This document shows, one piece after another, positions 44,853-52,168 of a stretch of DNA of 64,000 bases. Under the pieces are notes generated by a model, which had not been told where the DNA came from, made no database searches, and was given only the letters and a program-made list of their open reading frames with translations. Made by a program: the position numbers and the translations under genes. Origin of the DNA: an uncultured Bacteroidota bacterium (lineage in GTDB: Bacteria > Bacteroidota > Bacteroidia > Chitinophagales > Chitinophagaceae); the NCBI GenBank assembly GCA_903831575.1, contig CAIKYB010000037.1, positions 124,001-188,000 of the forward strand, given 5' to 3'. The first letter of the stretch is position 1; each line of letters opens with the position of its first letter.

Positions 44853-44900
44853 ATTTTAATTTTTTTAAGTTAATGATTGATAAATTGTTAATGGGACTTA

Positions 44901-45098
44901 TTATTTCATACCCAATAAACGCTTAACAAAATGCATATTTGCGTCAGCAACTGTACCATCCATACGCATATTGCGTTTGCGTTTAGTTGATTTCTTAGTA
45001 AGGATGTGACGTTTAAAAGCTTTTTGAAAAGTGATTTTACCTGATCCGGTAACTTTAAAGCGCTTTTTTGCGCTGCTGTTGGTTTTAACCTTTGGCAT
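44901..45098 (-). CDS. rpmI: Ribosomal protein L35
   Basis: 65 residues: [20 protein letters not shown], then the basic [18 protein letters not shown] block and the end [10 protein letters not shown] standard L35. First gene of rpmI-rplT, preceded by a promoter at 45199-45230 and a folded leader (45120-45167). Unlike the common thrS-infC-rpmI-rplT order, it is separated from infC by three unrelated genes. Confidence 0.97.
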   Translation of the reverse strand: MPKVKTNSSAKKRFKVTGSGKITFQKAFKRHILTKKSTKRKRNMRMDGTVADANMHFVKRLLGMK

Positions 45099-45119
45099 TA
45101 TATAACTTATTTTAGTTAC

Positions 45120-45167
45120 TCCCTGCTGGCGTTCCGAACTGACGGAAACTTATGGAGCCTTGTGGGA
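45120..45167 (-). ncRNA. Structured leader RNA upstream of rpmI-rplT
   Basis: The transcript folds as nested helices: TCCC (45167-45164) with GGGA (45123-45120), GGC (45159-45157) with GCC (45130-45128), then GTT-CCG (45149-45143, one bulged base) with CGGAAC (45136-45131) closing a 6-nt loop. Internal loops lie between them. About 90 nt separate the promoter from rpmI. L20 is known to control rpmI-rplT through rRNA-like leader folds in other phyla; that this element does so is inference. Covariation across relatives would test it. Confidence 0.5.
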
Positions 45168-45198
45168 AATGATTGAAAAGATTGCTCTTTTCGGGCTG

Positions 45199-45230
45199 CA
45201 AATATAGTCTTTTATTGTAGATTTCAACAA
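45199..45230 (-). promoter_or_regulatory. Promoter of rpmI-rplT
   Basis: Minus-strand TATATTTG (45199-45206) is a perfect -7 box, and TTG (45225-45227) lies 18 nt upstream. One of the best Bacteroidota promoter matches in the window. Confidence 0.7.
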
Positions 45231-45473
45231 TAATACTTGATTTTTATTTTGGAGATGTTGATTAGGTAATTGCTGGGATTTCTAAGATTATGGCGATACA
45301 TTGACTTTTGTCCATTGATTTTTCGTTAGTATTGTTGCCTTTTGTGGTTCGAACCAAGGCAAAAAAAGGCATTACACACCTTATTCTACAATAGAGTTTC
45401 GATAATGTGATTCGTACCACTTTGTAAGATTAGGTGAGGTGTTAAAGATTAAAAATAAATAGGAGGATGTTGA

Positions 45474-46019
45474 TTACTTAAAACTGTCCTCCCGCATTTT
45501 TTTCATCTTTTCCAATCCTAATTGTTTCGCAGTAGAAATGTTCTTTTCAGGGATAGTTTCAGGGTTAGGATATTTTTTTAATACATTTTCTATTTGATCT
45601 TCTCTTAATAGATGCAACATTGGATAAGGAGATCGATTGGTATAATTTTCAGCATCATTTTTATCTGATCCTGCAAATTGGTATAAAGGATGGAAAGAAG
45701 CCACTTGGTAAAGACCTTCGTAACCTTCTTTTTTTAAAAGAGCTTCACTTAAATCCACCAATTCTAAATACGTGTCAAATATTGGAAATTGATTTGGAAA
45801 AATGATTAATGCGGTATCAATCTTGATTTCGTTATCCATTTTCATACAGATCTTGATTAATGACTGAAGCGCTATATTAAGATCTGCCTTTTCTATGACT
45901 TCATAATGAATTGATTTTTCACGAACTGGCTTTGATGCAAAAGGACAAAAGTTTAATGCGATAACAACTCTTTTTAACCAGTTTTCCGTTTGAAGAATGA
46001 TATGATTAGATTTTTCCAA
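45474..46019 (-). CDS. DUF1415 protein
   Basis: 181 residues. TENWLKRVVIALNFCPFASK near the N-terminus, NQFPIFDTYLELVDLSE in the middle and YQVASFHPLYQFAG plus NRSPYPMLHLLRE are the conserved DUF1415 blocks. The conserved Cys and His residues suggest a catalytic or metal role, but none is established to my knowledge. It follows the membrane protein gene at 46082 by 62 nt on the same strand. Confidence 0.85.
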   Translation of the reverse strand: MEKSNHIILQTENWLKRVVIALNFCPFASKPVREKSIHYEVIEKADLNIALQSLIKICMKMDNEIKIDTALIIFPNQFPIFDTYLELVDLSEALLKKEGYEGLYQVASFHPLYQFAGSDKNDAENYTNRSPYPMLHLLREDQIENVLKKYPNPETIPEKNISTAKQLGLEKMKKMREDSFK

Positions 46020-46081
46020 AATTTTTCTTCAAAGATATGTCCTACTTGCTTAGATCTTACATTAAAATAGGAGAAGGAAAA

Positions 46082-46852
46082 TTATCGAATGGGAATCAAT
46101 GGGATGTCCATTAATGTTAGAATGAATAAGGTTAGCCCAAGCAAAAAATAAGTAAATGAAAATAACAGCACTTGATTTTTCTTTTTGAAAGCATAATAGC
46201 TTGTTAGCGACACAATAGGAAATGCAATTACGCCCATGAATTGAATAATTCTTAAATCACCATGTTTTACGCTCCAGTTTAAGAAGTACAATCCTTTTTC
46301 TCCATCCAAACCTCCTATAGTATGAGACATCATCGACATCATCATTATTCCAACAAAAGAAAATAAAACAAATAATAACAAGCCCATTCTTATACCCCAT
46401 GTATAATGTTGGCTTATCGGCATTTTTTTTTGTCTGAAAAAACTAAGGGTAAGGAAGATCATCATGAGTAAAAAGACGATATCGAAACTCGCCAATATAA
46501 CATAGAGCATGGAGTTGAATGGAGTGCTTATATTATAATAGGATGGCATTCCTCTAAAGGATTGAAAAAATATAATAGAAACAACAACAAACATTGAAAC
46601 CACATTCACCCAACTGAAAATAGAAATTATTTTTTTTGAACTGAGATGAAACAATATCCAACCCAGATTCCATGAAATTAATCCAGTAGAAAGTGCATAT
46701 TTAAATGGCTTGGCGTAAGCATGCTCTCCAGTAATAAAAGTATGGTCAAAAGCTAAAAATCCAAGACAAATAAAAGCTATGATGAAATTGTAAATGCCAA
46801 ACCAAAATAATAAAGCATTTCTTCTTCTGAGTTCTAACAAAAAAGTTTCCAT
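46082..46852 (-). CDS. Integral membrane protein, unknown
   Basis: 256 residues with about seven membrane helices, for example FWFGIYNFIIAFICLGFLAF, ALSTGLISWNLGWILFHLS, SWVNVVSMFVVVSIIFFQSF and the C-terminal LFSFTYFLLGLTLFIL. A His-containing loop, FITGEHAYAKPFKYALST, and MMSHTIGGLDG stand out. I do not recognise a functional family; similar hypothetical proteins exist in Bacteroidota. It lies between DUF1415 and rluF and has its own 130-nt upstream space. Confidence 0.75.
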   Translation of the reverse strand: METFLLELRRRNALLFWFGIYNFIIAFICLGFLAFDHTFITGEHAYAKPFKYALSTGLISWNLGWILFHLSSKKIISIFSWVNVVSMFVVVSIIFFQSFRGMPSYYNISTPFNSMLYVILASFDIVFLLMMIFLTLSFFRQKKMPISQHYTWGIRMGLLLFVLFSFVGIMMMSMMSHTIGGLDGEKGLYFLNWSVKHGDLRIIQFMGVIAFPIVSLTSYYAFKKKNQVLLFSFTYFLLGLTLFILTLMDIPLIPIR

Positions 46853-46996
46853 TAAGACAAATCTAAAATGATGAATAATTTCTAAAAAAATAGAAATCTG
46901 GGTTACGGTCTTTGTTAGGATAATTGGTTACAAATGAATATTTTCAAAGATAAGTAATTAATTTAATCTTTAGGAAAAAAGTTTGTTTGTAAAATA

Positions 46997-47737
46997 TCAC
47001 TCGCCAAACCCTTCATCGTTTTGTTGTGAAGTTTTACTGCTATCTCTAAGCATGTCACTGATAGCGACTAATTCATTAGGAGTGAAATAACGCCATTTCC
47101 CGGGGGGGATCCCATTAAGAGTGATATTCATTATTCTTGAACGAGTTAACGTAATAACTTTATATCCAAGTGATTCACACATTCGTCTGATTTGTCGATT
47201 TAATCCTTGTTTTAGTATAATCCTGAATCGTTTCTCTCCTTCTTGTTTCACAAAACATTTCATTGTTTCTTTTCCCAATATTTTGACTCCGTTTTTCATT
47301 TGAAGAACGAATTGACCATCTATTGATTTATCAACAGTAACAACGTATTCCTTTTCATGACCATTTCCTGCTCGTAAGATTTTATTTACGATATCGCCAT
47401 CGTTTGTTAAAAAGATCAGCCCGTCAGATAATTTATCCAATCTTCCAATAGGAAAAATTCTAGATTTGTGGTTAATAAAATCAATAATGTTTGTTTTATC
47501 TTTTCTATCGGTAGTACAAGTAACACCTTTGGGTTTGTTGAAAGCCAAATAAATAGTTGATTTCTTTTTTCGTAATGGTTCGCCATCAATTTTTACATCA
47601 TCACCTTCCTGTACACGATTTCCTTTTTGTGCATCCTTCCCATTTATAGTAACTCTACAATCTTCAATGTATTTATCGGCTTCTCTCCGACTGCAAAATC
47701 CTGAGTCGCTGATATATTTATTTAAACTTGTATCCAA
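46997..47737 (-). CDS. rluF: 23S rRNA pseudouridine synthase, RluF type
   Basis: 246 residues. An N-terminal S4 RNA-binding domain (SLNKYISDSGFCSRREADK) is followed by the RsuA/RluB/E/F catalytic domain with YLAFNKPKGVTCT, catalytic Asp in GRLDKLSDGLIFLTNDG, and KQGLNRQIRRMCESLGY. The QIRRMCESLGY block and overall length favour RluF (23S U2604, also tRNA-Tyr U35) over RluB or RsuA. A terminator separates it from infC upstream. Confidence 0.87.
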   Translation of the reverse strand: MDTSLNKYISDSGFCSRREADKYIEDCRVTINGKDAQKGNRVQEGDDVKIDGEPLRKKKSTIYLAFNKPKGVTCTTDRKDKTNIIDFINHKSRIFPIGRLDKLSDGLIFLTNDGDIVNKILRAGNGHEKEYVVTVDKSIDGQFVLQMKNGVKILGKETMKCFVKQEGEKRFRIILKQGLNRQIRRMCESLGYKVITLTRSRIMNITLNGIPPGKWRYFTPNELVAISDMLRDSSKTSQQNDEGFGE

Positions 47738-47755
47738 TGTCTGATTTTTTGCATT

Positions 47756-47785
47756 AAAAAAGCCATCTATTAAAGACAGCTTTTT
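47756..47785 (-). terminator. Intrinsic terminator after infC
   Basis: On the minus strand AAAAAGCTGTC pairs with GATGGCTTTTT (two G-U pairs) around a 7-nt loop. It ends the thrS-infC transcript 20 nt past infC. Confidence 0.7.
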
Positions 47786-47804
47786 ATGTATTTATTTTAA
47801 AAAA

Positions 47805-48464
47805 TTATTCAGGTTTATCAATAGTTGGAGATTCATCTGGTGTTTCTTCCGTTTTCTTTTCTACTAATTTGCCTAATTCAGATCCTCTTTTCTTTGTTTG
47901 TTGTGCCTTTGGTGCGAACATTACCAACATTCGCTTTCCTTCCATTTTCGGCAATCCTTCCAATGCACCAACATCTTTTAATCGATCGGCAAATTTTAAT
48001 AGAAGTAATTCTCCTCTTTCTTTAAACATGATGGCTCTTCCTTTAAATTGAACATGTGCTTTTACTTTGTCGCCATCCGACAAGAATTTTTCTGCATGTT
48101 TTACTTTAAATTCAAAATCATGATCATCCGTATTTGGCGTAAAACGAATTTCTTTAACCTCGCTGGTTTTAGATTTCGCTTTCATTTCCTTTTTCTTTTT
48201 CTTCTCGTCGTACAAGAATTTATTGTAGTCGATGATTTTACATACTGGAGGATTAGCACCTGGTGAAATTTCTACTAAATCTAATTGTTGAGACTGAGCG
48301 ATTTTAAGTGCATCCGGTGTTGGGTAAATACCTGGTTCCAGATTTTCGCCTACAAGTCTTACTTCCAGTGCCTTGATCATGTAGTTGGTACGATGCTCTT
48401 GTTGTTGTTCTTTTTTAAATCGAGGATTAAATGCTCCTCTCGGTGGTCTTGGTGGAAATGCCAT
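47805..48464 (-). CDS. infC: Translation initiation factor IF-3
   Basis: 219 residues. N-terminal domain with EVRLVGENLEPGIYPTPDAL and the linker VCKIIDYNKFLYDEKKKKKE; C-terminal domain with KEIRFTPNTDDHDFEFKVKH and FKGRAIMFKERGE. A 25-residue N-terminal extension (starting MAFPPRPPRGAFNPRF) and an acidic tail (VEKKTEETPDESP) go beyond the E. coli length. The start here is a normal ATG, while many bacteria use ATT or another rare codon to autoregulate. An internal start near IKALEVRL would match the usual N-terminus. 54 nt after thrS. Confidence 0.95.
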   Translation of the reverse strand: MAFPPRPPRGAFNPRFKKEQQQEHRTNYMIKALEVRLVGENLEPGIYPTPDALKIAQSQQLDLVEISPGANPPVCKIIDYNKFLYDEKKKKKEMKAKSKTSEVKEIRFTPNTDDHDFEFKVKHAEKFLSDGDKVKAHVQFKGRAIMFKERGELLLLKFADRLKDVGALEGLPKMEGKRMLVMFAPKAQQTKKRGSELGKLVEKKTEETPDESPTIDKPE

Positions 48465-48518
48465 TTAGTTGTTTTGGTTTACAATAGTGTTGTTTATTAA
48501 AATCTTATACAAATTACG

Positions 48519-50453
48519 TTATTCTCCTCTTCTTTCTAATATTTCTGCGGATAATCCTGTAATAAATTCATTTACGTCTTTCACGCCCATATCTCCTTTG
48601 CCTTGTCTGCGAACGGCCACTTTATCTTCATTCATTTCTTTTTCGCCAATGACTAACATGTAGGGGACTTTCATCATTTCAGTATCACGAATTTTCTTTC
48701 CAATTTTTTCATTTCGGTCATCAATTTCTACACGAATATCAGCTTTTTTAAGCTTTTGCAAAATTGTATTGGCATAATCCATAAACTTATCGCTTATGGG
48801 AAGGATTTTAACTTGTAAAGGCGAAATCCAAACGGGGAATTTTCCCGCATAATGTTCCAATAAAAATCCGATGAATCTTTCATGAGTTCCTAATGGTGCA
48901 CGGTGAATAATTAACGGTACTTCTGGAGTGTTATGCTGGTTAGTAAATGACAATTTGAATTTATTGCCGCTGTTGAAGTCAACCTGATTCGTTGCTAAGG
49001 TGAATTCTCTTCCAATCGCACTCCAGATTTGTACATCAATCTTAGGACCATAAAAAGCGGCTTCATCTTGCACTTCGACAAAAGGAATATCAGAATCGAT
49101 AAGTACTTGTCTTACCATCGTTTCAGTTTGTTGCCACAATTCTGGTTCATTCACATATTTCTGTCCAAGTTTTGCAGGGTCGTGCAAACTCAATCTCATT
49201 ACATATTTGTCAATGCCAAAGATTTTAAAATATTTTAGATACATTTCATTTACTGCTCTAAATTCTGATCCGAATTGTTCTTTATTACAATAAATATGAG
49301 CATCATTCATGTGCAAGCATCTTACTCTCATGAGTCCAAATAATTCTCCACTTTGTTCGTATCTGTAACAAGTGCCGTATTCAGCAATTCGATAAGGAAG
49401 ATCTTTGTAGCTTTTAGGTTCCGCATCAAATATTTTATGATGATGAGGACAATTCATTGCCTTTAAATAATATTTTGTGCCATCTAGTTCCATTGGAGGA
49501 AACATACTATCAGCGTAATATGGTAAATGGCCGCTGGTGAGATACATGCTTTCCTTAGCAATATGAGGCGTAACAACTCTTTTATAGCCTGCAACAGCTT
49601 CCGTTTCTTTTGCCAGCTTCTCTAGTTCTTCTATTATGATAGTACCATTTGGCATCCATAACGGTAAGCCTTGGCCGACATCATCATCCATTGTGAAAAT
49701 AGATAGTTCCTTTCCTAATTTTCGATGATCTCTTTTTTTTGCTTCTTCGAGCATGAGCAAATATTCCTCAAGTTCTTTTTGATTAGGAAATGTAATGCCA
49801 TAAATTCTTGTAAGTTGCTTATTCTTCTCATCACCTTTCCAATATGCACCTGCAACACTGGTTAGTTTTATAGCTTTAATAAAACCGGTAGAAGGAATGT
49901 GCGGGCCACGACATAAATCGGTAAAACTACCTTGAGTATAGAAACTAATTTCTCCATCAGTCAGATTGTTCAGCAAGTCTAACTTGTACTCATCTCCTTT
50001 TTCTGAAAAATAATTTATAGCATCTGCTTTCGGCATCGCTTTTTTTACATAAGCATTGTTTTGTTTGGCAAACTCATTCATCTTCTTTTCAAGAGTGATC
50101 AAATCATCTTCACTCATTTTAGTATCGCCTAAATCAATGTCGTAATAAAATCCTTTATCAATTGCAGGGCCAACCCAGAATTTTGCATGAGGGAAAGTAG
50201 TTTGAACTGCTTCAGCCATCAAATGTGCTGAGGAGTGCCAGAAAGTAGATTTCCCTTCTGTGTCATCCCAGGTAAGTAATTTGAATGTGGCATCAGTTTC
50301 TATTGGTTTTGTTATATCACAAACTTCCCCGTTAACTGTCGCTGCTAATACCTTTCTAGCCAATCCTTCACTTATAGACTTCGCAATATCCATTGCAGTA
50401 GAACCCTTTGAATATTCTCTGACAGAACCGTCGGGTAGTGTAATTTTTATCAT
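48519..50453 (-). CDS. thrS: Threonyl-tRNA synthetase
   Basis: 644 residues, full length. TGS domain (MIKITLPDGSVREYSKGST), editing domain with the zinc-like HSSAHLMAEAVQ and the SxDLCRGPH motif, class II catalytic core with MNCPHHHKIF and GTCYRYEQSGELFGLMRVR (zinc ligands Cys and His), and the C-terminal anticodon-binding domain (WISPLQVKILPIS, then YMLVIGEKEMN). It charges tRNA-Thr and edits Ser. First gene of thrS-infC. No T-box or operator-like fold was evident upstream by eye. Confidence 0.97.
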   Translation of the reverse strand: MIKITLPDGSVREYSKGSTAMDIAKSISEGLARKVLAATVNGEVCDITKPIETDATFKLLTWDDTEGKSTFWHSSAHLMAEAVQTTFPHAKFWVGPAIDKGFYYDIDLGDTKMSEDDLITLEKKMNEFAKQNNAYVKKAMPKADAINYFSEKGDEYKLDLLNNLTDGEISFYTQGSFTDLCRGPHIPSTGFIKAIKLTSVAGAYWKGDEKNKQLTRIYGITFPNQKELEEYLLMLEEAKKRDHRKLGKELSIFTMDDDVGQGLPLWMPNGTIIIEELEKLAKETEAVAGYKRVVTPHIAKESMYLTSGHLPYYADSMFPPMELDGTKYYLKAMNCPHHHKIFDAEPKSYKDLPYRIAEYGTCYRYEQSGELFGLMRVRCLHMNDAHIYCNKEQFGSEFRAVNEMYLKYFKIFGIDKYVMRLSLHDPAKLGQKYVNEPELWQQTETMVRQVLIDSDIPFVEVQDEAAFYGPKIDVQIWSAIGREFTLATNQVDFNSGNKFKLSFTNQHNTPEVPLIIHRAPLGTHERFIGFLLEHYAGKFPVWISPLQVKILPISDKFMDYANTILQKLKKADIRVEIDDRNEKIGKKIRDTEMMKVPYMLVIGEKEMNEDKVAVRRQGKGDMGVKDVNEFITGLSAEILERRGE

Positions 50454-50580
50454 ATTTTAATCGTTCTTTCTTCTTAATTTTAGTCAAATTTAACGAAGTC
50501 TTGGCTAATTGCGTAAGAGATTTATATATTTTGACTAATAATTCATCATTATTTTTGCGTGTTGCCAATTTATAAAGAAT

Positions 50581-51630
50581 ATGATTCGATTTTTTACATT
50601 TTTATTTTTCACGATTTCAACAAATTATTGCTTAAGTCAAAATCTAAATGGCCAATGGAAAGGTACTTTTGTTGATAAAAGCACTGGGGTTGGAAATTAT
50701 GCTGGGGATAAATGTGATTATGTGATAGAGCTAGATGTAAATGGCGTTATAATATCTGGTTCCTCCTATACTTATTTCACAGAAAATGGGAAACGTTTTT
50801 TCACTATTTGTAAATTAGAAGGATCATTTGATGTCAAAAAAAAATATTTAGAAATCAAAGAAACCGAAAGAACAAAAACTAATATTCCCATAAACATTAG
50901 AAACTGTTTTCAAGTACACAGACTTACTTATTTCAAACAATCAGATACAGAGACTTTAGAAGGTAATTGGATTCCAGCGCCTCATCAAACAGGTAACTGT
51001 GGCAATGGGTCTACAATATTAACACGTCGTTCTTTAATTAATAGTTATCCCAATGCTTTGTCGAAATCAAATAAAAATGAAGGGCCTGATAAAACCAACT
51101 CTATAATAAATAATAATAAATCGGAAGAATCATTGAAGGCTGATTCTAAAAAGAAAATTTCTAATCTGAAAACTGAGGAAAGTACGCGAAATCAGAAATC
51201 AACCGAGGATCCTGTTAAAATTTTAGGCAACACTATATCACCTGAATTAGAGAGTGCTAAGTTATCTACTCAGAAAATTGAAACCAGAAAAAATACGGTT
51301 TTGAAAACAATAGAAGTTGAAAATCATACTATAAAAGTTGATTTGTATGATAATGGTGATATTGATGGGGATAGTGTTTCCTTATTTTATAATGGGAAAT
51401 TATTATTATCAAATAAAAGACTGACCGAAAAAGCAATTAGCTTTAATCTTAATTTAGAAAATAATGAATCTAATAATGAGTTGATTATGTATGCCGAAAA
51501 TCTTGGTACAATTCCTCCTAATACAGCATTGATGGTTATTACAGATGGCCATCATCGATATGAAGTCAGGATTACTTCCGACTTAGAAAAAAGTGGCGTG
51601 ATAAGATTTATGCAAAAAGAGAAAAAGTAA
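50581..51630 (+). CDS. Secreted protein of unknown function
   Basis: 349 residues with a signal peptide (FLFFTISTNYCLSQ). The N-terminal half (20-150) looks like a lipocalin-type beta fold: LNGQWKGTFVD, CDYVIELDVNG, FTICKLEGSFD and LEGNWIPAPHQTG. A low-complexity Lys/Ser/Glu linker (about 160-240) leads to a C-terminal beta domain with KVDLYDNGDIDGDSVSLFYN and PNTALMVITDGHHRYEV, where DNGDIDGD resembles a calcium-binding loop. I do not recognise a named family for the whole. Divergent from thrS. Confidence 0.72.
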   Translation: MIRFFTFLFFTISTNYCLSQNLNGQWKGTFVDKSTGVGNYAGDKCDYVIELDVNGVIISGSSYTYFTENGKRFFTICKLEGSFDVKKKYLEIKETERTKTNIPINIRNCFQVHRLTYFKQSDTETLEGNWIPAPHQTGNCGNGSTILTRRSLINSYPNALSKSNKNEGPDKTNSIINNNKSEESLKADSKKKISNLKTEESTRNQKSTEDPVKILGNTISPELESAKLSTQKIETRKNTVLKTIEVENHTIKVDLYDNGDIDGDSVSLFYNGKLLLSNKRLTEKAISFNLNLENNESNNELIMYAENLGTIPPNTALMVITDGHHRYEVRITSDLEKSGVIRFMQKEKK

Positions 51631-51655
51631 TTGTTGGGAAATAATATTTATTTTT

Positions 51656-52165
51656 ATGTTTCAAAATAAACGTCCCATTATTTTTATTAATAAGGGTGCG
51701 ATAGATTCCATACTTGATTATACTTCACTGGTAATAATTCTTTTTATTTGGGGATTTACTTTTATAAATTACAAACATCTTCCTGATATTATTCCTACAC
51801 ATTTCAACTCAAATGGAGTTGTGGATGATTATGGCTCTAAAAATACAATTTGGATTTTACCTATTATAAGTACAGCTGTTTTTATTTTATTTACTGTTTT
51901 AAATAAGTTCCCTCACCAATTTAATTACATGGTGAAGATTACTGCTGATAATGCTGAAAAGCAATACAGGCTTGCAACAAGAATAATGCGAATTTTGAAA
52001 TTTAATATTTCGCTTCTATTTTTCTGTATTATTATAAAAGTCGTTGGTTCAAGTTTGGATAAAAATTCAAGTCTTGAATGGTGGCTTATTCCTTTGTTAT
52101 TGTTAACTATAATTACCCCAACCTTCTATTTAGTTATAGTTTCTGGATCGAAAAAAATGAGATAA
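51656..52165 (+). CDS. DUF1648-type small membrane protein
   Basis: 169 residues. Membrane segments SLVIILFIWGFTFINY, TIWILPIISTAVFILFTVL, FNISLLFFCIIIKVVG and WLIPLLLLTIITPTFYLVIV. The stretch YKHLPDIIPTHFNSNGVVDD followed by YGSKNT is the DUF1648 signature (LPD.IP.HF...G..d.yg.K), seen in SdpI-like proteins. Function unknown; SdpI gives immunity to a toxin in Bacillus, which cannot be assumed here. 25 nt after the secreted protein gene. Confidence 0.78.
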   Translation: MFQNKRPIIFINKGAIDSILDYTSLVIILFIWGFTFINYKHLPDIIPTHFNSNGVVDDYGSKNTIWILPIISTAVFILFTVLNKFPHQFNYMVKITADNAEKQYRLATRIMRILKFNISLLFFCIIIKVVGSSLDKNSSLEWWLIPLLLLTIITPTFYLVIVSGSKKMR

Positions 52166-52168
52166 AAT

